Below are positions 18,703 through 26,960 of a DNA stretch of 64,000 bases, one piece after another. Positions within the stretch are counted from its first letter, which is position 1. Every line of letters starts with the position of its first letter. The position numbers and the translations under genes were made by a program. The stretch is from Cypionkella sp. (GTDB taxonomy: Bacteria > Pseudomonadota > Alphaproteobacteria > Rhodobacterales > Rhodobacteraceae): NCBI RefSeq assembly GCF_028290025.1, contig NZ_JAQGKQ010000043.1, positions 1 through 64,000 on the forward strand. The letters are read 5' to 3'. The notes under the pieces were generated by a model. That model saw only the letters and a program-made list of their open reading frames with translations, was not told the DNA's origin and did no database searches.

Positions 18703-18732
18703 AAAAAAAGACCCCGGAAATTCCGAGGTCTT
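18703..18732 (-). terminator. Rho-independent terminator after the lipoprotein gene
   Basis: The hairpin has arms AAGACC and GGTCTT, one mismatch, then CGGAA and TTCCG around a one-base centre. On the minus strand it is followed by a run of seven Ts. It lies about 25 bases beyond the stop of the leftward lipoprotein gene and separates it from phoH. Confidence 0.92.
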
Positions 18733-18755
18733 AAAGCAGTTTGTTAGCAAAGCAT

Positions 18756-19112
18756 TTACCGAACAATGGGCACATAGTCGTTGACTGGTGATGACGCGGA
18801 TTGATAGTTGCCGATCACAGTGCCCGGCGGATATTTGTTGTTGCACACTGGCAGGCCCGACACCGGATCGTAGCGACGGCCCGAATACCCCTCGGCGCCA
18901 TCGTCAATGATCCAGCCTTGGCAGCCATCGGGATCGTAGGCGATCGCGGCCTCACCCTCGATTAGGCCGACATGGTCACGCCCTGAATCACGCGCCGTTG
19001 CGATTACGGTGTCTGGCCCCTGTGCGTAAGGGGTTAAGCCATCGACGCAGGCGCTGAGGCCGAGCGCTGCAAAAGCCAAAAGCGGGAAGACTGTCATTTT
19101 GGGCATGTTCAT
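18756..19112 (-). CDS. Small lipoprotein sharing a module with the upstream OmpA-like protein
   Basis: The 118-residue protein begins with a lipoprotein signal (FPLLAFAALGLSAC, lipobox LSAC around residues 17-20), so it is probably membrane-anchored. The mature part carries a segment DGC-x-x-W-x-x-D-x-G-x-EGY, then R-x-x-P-x-x-G-x-PVC, which also occurs in the OmpA-like protein encoded just upstream. The ATG at 19112 overlaps that gene's stop (TGATG), so the two are translationally coupled. It ends at a strong terminator. I do not recognise a named family; a role in the envelope is likely. Confidence 0.8.
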   Translation of the reverse strand: MNMPKMTVFPLLAFAALGLSACVDGLTPYAQGPDTVIATARDSGRDHVGLIEGEAAIAYDPDGCQGWIIDDGAEGYSGRRYDPVSGLPVCNNKYPPGTVIGNYQSASSPVNDYVPIVR

Positions 19113-19714
19113 CACCACTTGTAGCAGACGACTTCAACGCGGCGATTTTGCTGCATCCCCGCCGCTGTTGAGTTGCTTGCACGCGGCTGACGCTCGCCGT
19201 AGCCGATTTCACGATCCACCATTGCACCGACGGAACGCGCGACTGTCGCCACCGAAGCGGCGCGACGCTGCGACAGTTTGATGTTGTACTCATCCGAAGC
19301 GCGGCTGTCTGTGTGACCGTAAACGGCATAGCCAAACGCGCCAGATTTTTGGAAGAACTCCGTCAGGTATCGGCGACCATAAGCGGTCAGTTTGGCGCTA
19401 TCGGTGGCGAACAGCGTGTCGGTGTTTTGCACCAGACAAGTGTTGCGCTTCAGACAGACGGGCTTACCGGTCTTGGGATTGACGCGGTCGAGCATATAGC
19501 CCTCCACTCCGCCATCCGCCCACCAGTGCATACAGCCGTCGTCATCAACCCAGACGCCCCATTCGATCTTACCGGCGATCTGCGGCGCAGTTTGTGCGAC
19601 AGCCCCGCTTGCCATCAGCAGGCCCGCAGCCATTGCCGCGCCACCGATTGCTATTCGCACTGCTCTGGAAAAACGCTCCACTGCGGCAGCTCCCCTTCGA
19701 TATCTTGAAATCAT
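19112..19714 (-). CDS. OmpA-family outer-membrane/peptidoglycan-binding protein
   Basis: The 200-residue protein has an N-terminal signal peptide (to ASGAVAQ, about residue 41), a cysteine-containing module (DGCMHWWADGGVEGY ... GKPVC, about residues 58-87) and a C-terminal OmpA-like domain with TLFATDSAKLTAYGRRYL, YGHTDSRASDEYN and LSQRRAASV. The aspartate and arginine used to bind diaminopimelate in this fold (D in GHTDS, R in SQRRA) are present, so peptidoglycan binding is likely. It is the first gene of a two-gene unit with the lipoprotein. The pair sits between miaB and phoH. Confidence 0.9.
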   Translation of the reverse strand: MISRYRRGAAAVERFSRAVRIAIGGAAMAAGLLMASGAVAQTAPQIAGKIEWGVWVDDDGCMHWWADGGVEGYMLDRVNPKTGKPVCLKRNTCLVQNTDTLFATDSAKLTAYGRRYLTEFFQKSGAFGYAVYGHTDSRASDEYNIKLSQRRAASVATVARSVGAMVDREIGYGERQPRASNSTAAGMQQNRRVEVVCYKW

Positions 19715-19867
19715 CTAAATATAGGCGAAGGTTTGCCGAGCGCGCCAATCGAAGTAAAGCAAAATCTAGGGGTTTGTGGCTTTTTCAAGGCTAGCTGTTG
19801 CGTCATACGCGCTAAAGTGGGCTGGGGGTGCCTATTGGCTAGAGTTGCGAAACGACGCGCTTCTTGG

Positions 19868-21166
19868 CTAAGAGAGGCGTTCACCCGCCAACGAGTTCGA
19901 CGACGATGCGATAATCTTCACTCTGACCATTTCGCCGACGCTGCCTTGGGTGTCATTCACGAAGACCGCATGCAGATGGTCAGATTTGCCTATCATCTGG
20001 CCCGCCTCGCGCCCCGGCTTTTCATAAAGCACGCCCACCTCGCGGCCAACCATTGCATTTTGCAGGCCGCGTTGCTGTTCGGTGATCAGGGCTTGCAGTG
20101 TTTGCAACCGCGCGTCCGCCACCGCCGAATCAATTTCTGGCTTTTCGGCTGCGGGGGTGCCGGGGCGCGCGGAGTATTTGAAGCTGTAGGCCGCGCCATA
20201 ATTCACCGACCGGATCAAATCGAGCGTATCCTCAAAGTCGCGGTCGGTCTCACCGGGAAAGCCGACGATAAAATCTGACGAAAGCAAAATATCGGGGCGC
20301 GCCGCGCGGATGCGTTCGATCAGGCGCAGATACGCTTCAGCAGTATGTTTGCGGTTCATCGCCTTCAGGATGCGGTCCGAACCTGACTGCACTGGCAGAT
20401 GCAAATACGGCATCAGTTTTGGCTCGTCGCCGTGTGCTGCGATCAGATCGTCTTCCATGTCATTGGGGTGGCTGGTGGTGTAGCGGATGCGTTGCAAGCC
20501 GTCGATGCGGGCAAGTTCGCGGATCAGCCGCGCCAAAGTCCAGCCGTCGCCATGATAAGCGTTGACGTTTTGCCCCAGCAAAGTGATGTCGCGTACGCCT
20601 TTATCGACCAAGCCGCGGGCCTCATCCAAGATACGCTGCGCGCTGCGGGAAACCTCAGAGCCGCGCGTGTAAGGCACGACGCAGAAAGCACAAAACTTAT
20701 CGCAGCCTTCCTGCACGGTCAAAAATGCCATCGGGCCACGGATGGCTTTACGCACGGGCAAAAGATCAAATTTGTTTTCCAGCGGGAAATCGGTATCGAC
20801 CTGCGGCGTGCCCGCCCGCGCCATTTCGGGCAGGCGGTGATAGGATTGCGGCCCGACCACCAGATCAACAATCGGCATACGCCGCATGATCTCGGCACCC
20901 TCGGCCTGCGCCACACAGCCCGCCACGCCTATTTTCAGATTGGGCCGCAGGTTCTTCAGCTTTTTCAGCCGCCCCAGATCGGAATACAGCTTTTCGCCCG
21001 CTTTCTCGCGGATGTGGCAGGTGTTCAGCAACACCATATCGGCGTCATCGGCGCTTTCGGTCGTCACGTAGCCGTCCGCGCCCATGGCCTCGGCCATACG
21101 CTCGCTGTCATAGACGTTCATCTGACAGCCGTAAGTCTTGATGAAAAGCTTCTTGGGATCAGCCAT
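19868..21166 (-). CDS. miaB: tRNA-2-methylthio-N6-dimethylallyladenosine synthase MiaB
   Basis: The 432-residue radical-SAM enzyme adds a methylthio group to i6A37 of tRNA. The N-terminal domain holds the three cysteines of the auxiliary cluster ([24 protein letters not shown]), the radical-SAM motif is CDKFCAFC near residues 146-153, and a TRAM domain closes the protein. The ATG at 21166 gives [17 protein letters not shown]; a longer frame upstream looks noncoding. It is the upstream member of the miaB-phoH-ybeY-corC-lnt series, here separated from phoH by two envelope genes. Confidence 0.96.
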   Translation of the reverse strand: MADPKKLFIKTYGCQMNVYDSERMAEAMGADGYVTTESADDADMVLLNTCHIREKAGEKLYSDLGRLKKLKNLRPNLKIGVAGCVAQAEGAEIMRRMPIVDLVVGPQSYHRLPEMARAGTPQVDTDFPLENKFDLLPVRKAIRGPMAFLTVQEGCDKFCAFCVVPYTRGSEVSRSAQRILDEARGLVDKGVRDITLLGQNVNAYHGDGWTLARLIRELARIDGLQRIRYTTSHPNDMEDDLIAAHGDEPKLMPYLHLPVQSGSDRILKAMNRKHTAEAYLRLIERIRAARPDILLSSDFIVGFPGETDRDFEDTLDLIRSVNYGAAYSFKYSARPGTPAAEKPEIDSAVADARLQTLQALITEQQRGLQNAMVGREVGVLYEKPGREAGQMIGKSDHLHAVFVNDTQGSVGEMVRVKIIASSSNSLAGERLS

Positions 21167-21290
21167 AACGCACCTCTGTCTGGCCTGCCGTCTATGCCAA
21201 AGTGCCGACCTTCGCAACGCCGGGGGTTGCGTTGCTTGAATTGTTAACGGATTCTGTTGGCAACAAAAGCCAATGGCAAATGGACATTGT

Positions 21291-22160
21291 ATGAAATTCG
21301 CGTCGCTTGATCAGTTCTTGTCCGAAGGTAAAACCGCATTGGCCAAAGGTCCGCTGGCTTTGGTGTTTGCCGAAGACCCGGTTGAGTTGGATACCACCAT
21401 CCGCCACCATCTTGACGCAGGCTTTCCGCAATTGGCGCTGTTCGCCCCCGATGCGTTCGTTTTGCCCGCCGAGCTTGAGGCAAAAATCCACCGAATACCC
21501 TATGATGTGGATACGGTTGAGGCTTTGGTAGAAGCGGTAAATAAAGTGATCGCCGCCGCGCCGGGGATTTGGCTGTATTACTGCTATAACGCCGAATACC
21601 TGTTCCACCCATTCTGCGAGACCCGCAACATCCGCGAAATGTTGGCTTTCCAGACCGAGGAACGTCGTGACGCATTATTGTCTTATGTCGTCGATCTTTA
21701 TGCCGACGATTTGAATGATTTCCCCAACGCCGTTTCACTGGAGAGGGCGCATTTGGACAAGTCGGGCTATTACGCCTTGGGTCGCCCCGATCTCTCCAAC
21801 AACGGTTATCCAAAAGATCGTCAGTTGGATTTCTTTGGCGGTCTGCGCTGGCGTTTTGAGGAACATATCCCGGTGCCGCGCCGCAAGATTGACCGGATCG
21901 CGTTGTTCCGCACCAAGCCGGGGCTGGTGTTGCGGCCAGATTTCACCTTGTCGGATGAAGAATACAACACTTATGCCTGCCCGTGGCACCATAACATCAC
22001 CACCGCCATCGTCAGTTTCCGCACGGCCAAGGCGCTGCGCTCCAACGCAGGCTCGCGGTTTGATATTCAAGATTTCAAATGGCACAACTCGACCCCGTTC
22101 ACTTGGCACAGCCAACAGTTGATGGATCTGGGGTTGATGGAGCCGGGACAATGGTTCTAG
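21291..22160 (+). CDS. Uncharacterised glycan-cluster protein, possibly glycosyltransferase-related
   Basis: The 289-residue cytoplasmic protein has no signal peptide. The sequence is rich in aromatic residues and contains [30 protein letters not shown] and the [23 protein letters not shown] segment. A D-L-Y-A-D-D segment followed by a histidine-rich region is reminiscent of family 2 glycosyltransferase-like proteins, but I cannot confirm the fold. It is divergent from miaB and followed 16 bases later by a DxD glycosyltransferase gene, which supports a glycan role. The start could also be the ATG six codons earlier. Confidence 0.7.
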   Translation: MKFASLDQFLSEGKTALAKGPLALVFAEDPVELDTTIRHHLDAGFPQLALFAPDAFVLPAELEAKIHRIPYDVDTVEALVEAVNKVIAAAPGIWLYYCYNAEYLFHPFCETRNIREMLAFQTEERRDALLSYVVDLYADDLNDFPNAVSLERAHLDKSGYYALGRPDLSNNGYPKDRQLDFFGGLRWRFEEHIPVPRRKIDRIALFRTKPGLVLRPDFTLSDEEYNTYACPWHHNITTAIVSFRTAKALRSNAGSRFDIQDFKWHNSTPFTWHSQQLMDLGLMEPGQWF

Positions 22161-22176
22161 GCGAAGGCGCTAAATT

Positions 22177-23139
22177 GTGAGAGCCAAGCAACGCATGGAT
22201 GCAGGCATCGCTGTCGCTAGGTCGTTGGTTGCGCAGGGTAAGTTGACCGAGGCCGCAGCGGTGTTGGATACGCTGGTGCAGGACCCCGAGACGAGCACTT
22301 TGCCAGCGCAGACGGCTTTAGCACTGCCGCGCCGTCTGCATTCAGCGCTGTTGCATCTGGCGAAGGCCAAAGGCGATGCAGTGGCGCGGGCGGGCTATCA
22401 GTTTCATCTGGTGCCGCGGCCTGAAGTGCTTGCGCCGTTGTTCCAGTTTTCAACCGCCGAACAATTGGCGATCGCCACCGCCAATCATGCGTCGGTGCCG
22501 CGTGTCATTCATCAGATTTGGATCGGCAGCTTGCCTGTGCCCTCAACCGTGGCGGCATGGCGCCGTCACGCCGCGATGCAGGGCTATGAGCATCGGCTCT
22601 GGCAAGAGCCCGATCTCAAGCGCATTGGTTTGGAAAATCAGCCTGTATATTCTGCAATGCTCGCACGGCAGGATTACCCGGGGGCGGTGGACGTGGCGCG
22701 CTATGCCATTCTTGCGGCCGAGGGCGGGATTTACCTTGATTGCGACTGGTTTCCGGCCCGCGATGATATTGGCTTTCATCATCTGCTGCCGCTGACCGGC
22801 TTGACCGCTTGGGCAGAAACGGTGCCACGTCATACTGGCTTGGGCGGGCTGCTGTTGGCGAATTCATTCATTGCCACTCCGCCAAATCATCCGGCGCTGC
22901 ATCGGCTGAATGCGCGATTGCCAGCAGTGCTTGATCTGATGCCCGAGGCTCCGGCTTGGTGGTCAACCGGGCCGTTGGTCTTTACGCTGGCGGCACGCGG
23001 AGGTTCGGTGAGCCTTGCGCCGCAATCGTTGGTGGCTGGGTCGCTGCCCGACGGTGCTGCCATAACCGAGGTGGAAGCGTTGCAGGCGCGGATCTTGGCG
23101 AATGACGGCGGTTTGCTGATCGCTTGGAAAGCTTGGTAA
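22177..23139 (+). CDS. Glycosyltransferase with DxD sugar-binding region
   Basis: The 320-residue protein has the Gly_transf_sug (OCH1/capsular transferase-like) core at about residues 105-210: PRVIHQIWIG, then W-x-x-H...GYEHRLW, and ARYAILAAEGGIYLDCDWFP, where DCD is the metal- and nucleotide-sugar-binding DxD motif. The first 100 residues are helical and may be a partner-binding region. It starts at GTG or at an ATG six codons on. It follows the unknown gene at 21291 and converges with a deacetylase-like gene, the stops being adjacent. Confidence 0.85.
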   Translation: MRAKQRMDAGIAVARSLVAQGKLTEAAAVLDTLVQDPETSTLPAQTALALPRRLHSALLHLAKAKGDAVARAGYQFHLVPRPEVLAPLFQFSTAEQLAIATANHASVPRVIHQIWIGSLPVPSTVAAWRRHAAMQGYEHRLWQEPDLKRIGLENQPVYSAMLARQDYPGAVDVARYAILAAEGGIYLDCDWFPARDDIGFHHLLPLTGLTAWAETVPRHTGLGGLLLANSFIATPPNHPALHRLNARLPAVLDLMPEAPAWWSTGPLVFTLAARGGSVSLAPQSLVAGSLPDGAAITEVEALQARILANDGGLLIAWKAW

Positions 23140-23856
23140 TCAGATAAGTTCGGGCAAGCCCACCCATCGGCAACCCGGATGATCTGCAGTTAAGGCAAAC
23201 AGCCGCGCCAAAAAGCCCCAGACCTGCGCATCATGCACGAGGTGATGGGTAAGCAGACCAATCGGCGCATTGCCCCTCGCCATCGCCGCTGCAAGTTCAT
23301 CCAATAGCACCGCATCGGGCCGCCCAGACCGCGTGCCGCGCCAGTCAATCACATCAACATGGGTATTGATGAGGGGCAGAGGCGCTTGAGTTTCCGGGCC
23401 AAAAACCGAAAGCGCGCGGACGCCCAGTGCGGGTAGCTCCGCCACGACCAGCGGGCTAATGCGGTTCCATGGTGGCACAAGCACCGGAGTGAATTGGTGC
23501 TGATGCAACCGTGAGAGATGAGCAAAGCCGCGCGATAGCTCATCTAGAACCTGCGGGACTGAGCGATGCGCGCCCAACTCTTGCTTCTTCTCGGACGCTG
23601 GGGCGTGGTTGGTATGAGCCCAGCCATGCACTGCGACAGAAACATGCGCGGCCATTGCCAGACGGGCCGCCAATGGCTGCCCAGAACAAGCAGGAATGAC
23701 GGCGAGCGTAACCGGCACATCTGCGGCCTCTGTCAGACCAAGCAAAGTATCCAGGTTCTGACTGGGGGCTATCGCATCATCATCGCGCAACCAGAGGCGC
23801 GCAGGGTTTGCGCTAGCGGCCCGAAGATCAAGCGCGCGCATCAGGGCATCTGTCAC
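23140..23856 (-). CDS. Polysaccharide deacetylase-like protein
   Basis: The 238-residue protein has the features of a carbohydrate esterase 4-like (NodB-type) fold: an early RDDDA aspartate cluster (residues 24-28), the zinc-type HGWAHTNH motif (about 78-85), a later VPPWNR segment and THHLVHD near the end. Such proteins remove acetyl groups from surface sugars. There is no signal peptide, so it may act in the cytoplasm on precursors. It starts at GTG overlapping the stop of the GT4 gene (GTGA), so the two genes are coupled. Confidence 0.8.
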   Translation of the reverse strand: MTDALMRALDLRAASANPARLWLRDDDAIAPSQNLDTLLGLTEAADVPVTLAVIPACSGQPLAARLAMAAHVSVAVHGWAHTNHAPASEKKQELGAHRSVPQVLDELSRGFAHLSRLHQHQFTPVLVPPWNRISPLVVAELPALGVRALSVFGPETQAPLPLINTHVDVIDWRGTRSGRPDAVLLDELAAAMARGNAPIGLLTHHLVHDAQVWGFLARLFALTADHPGCRWVGLPELI

Positions 23857-24971
23857 GTTTCACTCTCCAACACCGTTTGAAGTAGATCGTTTAGTCGCCG
23901 CGCAGCACCCTCAATCGAGTGATCCGTTAGCACGCGCAACCGTGCCGCCCGCCCCATTTCGCGCTGCATCTCTGGGCTATCCAAAAGCCGCGTAATGGCT
24001 GCCGCTGCCGCTGCATCGTCGCCCGGTTCAGTCAGAAAGCCTGTGACGCCGTCGGCGACCACTTCGGGCACCCCAGCAACGCGCTGCGCTACGACCGGAA
24101 CGCCAGCGGCCTGCGCCTCCAGATACGCCAGACCATACGCCTCACCACAGCCGGGCCAGACATAAACTGAGGCCCGCGCCAAAACAGCCGCAATCTGAGG
24201 ACGAGACTGTTCCCCCAGCCATGAAATGCGATCTTGTGGCAGTGCCGCGAACATCGCTTGCACCTGAGCCATTAGCGGGCCGTTGCCAATGATCGAAACA
24301 TGCCAGTCGAGATGGGCAGGCAGCAAGGCCAGCGTTGCGGCAAGGCGCAGGTAGCTGTCAGCTTTGTCACCCGCCCGCATCATCGCCACCGTCACCAGAT
24401 GACCGGATTGCGGAATGGGCGGCGCGGAAAACGCTTCCGTTTCGATGAAGGGCGGAAACCGGGCCAGCCGCGCCATCGAAGCCGCGTCTTGCAGACCTGC
24501 GGCATCTCGCGCGGTCAGGCAGAGATTGAGCTTTGCTTGCTGCACGGCGGCCATCACCTCGGCCTGCATCTCGGTCCAAATGCCGATATTGCGGCGCGCT
24601 GACAGTGAGGCTTCGACCGTGACATAGGGCAGCGCGAAACGGCGGGCGAGATCCGGCCCCAGCAAATCCGGGGCTTTGTAGTAGGGGTGATAGCACAGCC
24701 ACAGATCCGGCGGGCCGTGCTTGGTCCTAAGGGTGCTAATCCTGTTGGCCTCTTGCTCTGCGTCTATGCGCAGCTTCGCCCATCCCGCCTGATCCTGCGG
24801 ATTGCCCAGATAAGCGCGCAAGGCCGAGATAAGTGTTACCTGATGCCCCGCCTGCTCCAGACATTTCATCAGCAACTGTGCCATCAGCCGATCACCCGAC
24901 GGCACCGGATGCGTCGGAGACTTCAAGGGCGCGTAAAAGGCGATCCGCAGGCGGCGTTGGTGGGGCGTCAA
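23853..24971 (-). CDS. Glycosyltransferase family 4 protein
   Basis: The 372-residue protein has a GT-B fold signature of family 4: an N-terminal RIAFYAPLKSPTHPVPSGDR acceptor region and a C-terminal donor site with ASVYVWPGCGEAYGLAYLEAQAAGVPVVAQRVAGVPEVV, including the E-x7-E element. The longest frame starts at TTG with no convincing ribosome site, so the start is uncertain. It is first in a two-gene unit with the deacetylase-like gene and divergent from the UDP-sugar dehydrogenase, consistent with surface polysaccharide synthesis. Confidence 0.88.
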   Translation of the reverse strand: MTPHQRRLRIAFYAPLKSPTHPVPSGDRLMAQLLMKCLEQAGHQVTLISALRAYLGNPQDQAGWAKLRIDAEQEANRISTLRTKHGPPDLWLCYHPYYKAPDLLGPDLARRFALPYVTVEASLSARRNIGIWTEMQAEVMAAVQQAKLNLCLTARDAAGLQDAASMARLARFPPFIETEAFSAPPIPQSGHLVTVAMMRAGDKADSYLRLAATLALLPAHLDWHVSIIGNGPLMAQVQAMFAALPQDRISWLGEQSRPQIAAVLARASVYVWPGCGEAYGLAYLEAQAAGVPVVAQRVAGVPEVVADGVTGFLTEPGDDAAAAAAITRLLDSPEMQREMGRAARLRVLTDHSIEGAARRLNDLLQTVLESET

Positions 24972-25106
24972 GGTGGGATGATCCCGATGTTTACAAGCGA
25001 TACCTGTAAGTTAAGCGCAAAGGCGGCGCGGGGCGACCGGAATCGACAGCCTGTGCCCGCGAGCCGTCGCATCCTTGACAGCCTTACCAAACTGGCCCAT
25101 TTCCAG

Positions 25107-26462
25107 ATGACCCTCAGCTATGGCGGAGTGACCGTGCCCCTATCCTCGCTTCTTGCGAATATCACCAGCCGCGCCGCCCGTGTTGGGGTGATCGGTCTGG
25201 GTTATGTCGGCTTGCCACTGGCGATTACCGCAGCGCGGGCTGGATTTACGGTGACGGGGTTTGACACCGACCCCGGCAAGATCACCGCGATTGACGCGCG
25301 CAAAAGTTATATCGAGGCTGTGCCGGATGCAGTTTTGGCGGATCAGGTTGCGGCTGACCGCTTCACCGCGACGGCTGATTTCGCGGCGCTTGCCTTGTGC
25401 GATGTGATCCTGATTTGCGTGCCGACACCGCTGACCAAGCACCGCGAGCCTGACCTGTCTTTCATCACCCGCACCTGTGACGACATCGCCAAAACTCTGC
25501 GCGCGGGCCAAGTGATCGTGTTGGAATCGACCACCTATCCCGGCACCACCGATGGTCCGGTCAAGCGTATCCTTGAGTCAACGGGCTTGGTTTCGGGCAA
25601 GGACTTCTACCTTGGGTTCTCGCCAGAGCGCGAAGACCCCGGCAACCGCGCGTTTGACACATCGACGATTCCCAAAGTGGTCGCGGGCGATGGGGCCGAT
25701 GCGGGGCGGCTGGTGGAAGCGTTCTACGCTGCCGTGGTGAAAACCGTGGTGCCGGTCTCGTCTACCGCCACTGCCGAAGCGGTCAAGTTGACCGAAAACG
25801 TTTTTCGCGCCGTCAACATCGCCTTGGTGAACGAGCTGAAGGTGATCTACGAGGCGATGGGCGTCGATATTTGGGAAGTGATCGAGGCGGCGAAAACCAA
25901 GCCGTTCGGTTACATGCCATTCTACCCTGGCCCCGGTCTGGGCGGCCATTGCATCCCGATTGATCCGTTTTATCTGACGTGGAAAGCGCGGGAATACGAC
26001 ATTCCCACACGGTTCATTGAATTGGCCGGAGAGATCAACGCTGCCATGCCGCGCCATGTGGTTTCGCGTCTCGCCGAAGCGTTGGATCAGCGGTTGGGAC
26101 TTGCCCTTAGTCGCTCAAAAGTTTTGGTCATCGGGTTGGCTTACAAGAAAAACGTGCCGGATATTCGCGAAAGCCCGTCCTTGAAGCTGATCGAGTTGAT
26201 CGAAGAACGCGGTGGGCAGGCGAGCTATCATGACCCGTTCGTAGCGGAAATTCCCAAGACCCGAGCCTATGGCGCGCTGATGGGCCGCAAATCGGTGTCG
26301 CTTGACGAGGCGACTGTCCGCAGTTTTGATGCGGTGCTGATTGCCACCGATCACGACGGGCTGGATTATGCGGGACTGGCGCAATGGTCGCCGCTGATTG
26401 TCGACACGCGCAACGTTTTTGCGCGCAATAACATCTTGGCCGATCACGTTGTCAAAGCCTAA
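25107..26462 (+). CDS. UDP-N-acetyl-hexosamine 6-dehydrogenase (WbpA/WecC type)
   Basis: The 451-residue enzyme oxidises the C6 hydroxyl of a UDP-sugar to a uronic acid with NAD. The NAD-binding segment RVGVIGLGYVGLPLA lies near residues 25-38, and the catalytic cysteine is in GLGGHCIPIDPFYL. The style (VPTPLTKHREPDLS, NVPDIRESPSL) fits UDP-GlcNAc or UDP-ManNAc dehydrogenases better than UDP-glucose dehydrogenase. The ATG at 25107 is the most likely start; GTGs shortly after are possible. It supplies an acidic sugar precursor for the surrounding glycosyltransferases. Confidence 0.92.
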   Translation: MTLSYGGVTVPLSSLLANITSRAARVGVIGLGYVGLPLAITAARAGFTVTGFDTDPGKITAIDARKSYIEAVPDAVLADQVAADRFTATADFAALALCDVILICVPTPLTKHREPDLSFITRTCDDIAKTLRAGQVIVLESTTYPGTTDGPVKRILESTGLVSGKDFYLGFSPEREDPGNRAFDTSTIPKVVAGDGADAGRLVEAFYAAVVKTVVPVSSTATAEAVKLTENVFRAVNIALVNELKVIYEAMGVDIWEVIEAAKTKPFGYMPFYPGPGLGGHCIPIDPFYLTWKAREYDIPTRFIELAGEINAAMPRHVVSRLAEALDQRLGLALSRSKVLVIGLAYKKNVPDIRESPSLKLIELIEERGGQASYHDPFVAEIPKTRAYGALMGRKSVSLDEATVRSFDAVLIATDHDGLDYAGLAQWSPLIVDTRNVFARNNILADHVVKA

Positions 26463-26475
26463 AGTAGGAAAGCCG

Positions 26476-26960
26476 ATGTCCCGTCTTGATCTGTTCGTCA
26501 ACCGCATCACCGCACAGCGCGACATTCTTAACCTTATCGCGGCGCGTCGTTTGTTGCCCGAAACGGGCGCGATCCTTGAAGTCGGCTTGGGCAACGGCCG
26601 CACCTATAGCCATTTGGTCGATAGCTTTGCCGGACGGCGGATCGTGGTGTTTGATCGCGCCGTGGCCTCGCATGGCACCTCAACCCCGCCCGAGGCGGAT
26701 TTGATTCTGGGTGAGATTTCTGAGACCGGCGCCGCTTATGCCAAAGGCGATGCGGCGATGGTGCATGCTGATATCGGCACCGGCTATCCTGAAAAGGACG
26801 CGAAAATTCAAGCTTGGTGCCGCAACTTGCGGTCGATTTGCTGATGCCCGACGGCATTGCGGTGAGTGGCCTGCGGTTGGATCACTCGAAGCTTGTGCCG
26901 CTGGATATGCCTGCGGGGATTGGGCGCGAGATTTATTTCGCCTACCGTAAGCAGGTTTAA
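26476..26960 (+). pseudogene. Frameshifted SAM-dependent methyltransferase
   Basis: The first frame (26476-26844) encodes a class I methyltransferase N-terminus with GAILEVGLGNGRTYSHLV and the VVFDRAVA segment. After about residue 115 (AWCRNLRSIC then stop) the homologous reading continues one frame back as VPQLAVDLLMPDGIAVSGL and ends at 26960, where its TAA overlaps the next ATG (TAATG). That tight overlap shows the second frame is the original C-terminus. A single missing base near 26816, in a TGG/GTG context that would be GGG, explains it. It could be a true mutation, a sequencing slip or, less likely, a programmed shift. Confidence 0.85.

Noticed and set aside
21213-21231. Short hairpin CGCAAC...GTTGCG between divergent miaB and the unknown gene
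   Set aside because: No T-run and no regulator linked to it; not enough to call a terminator or operator.
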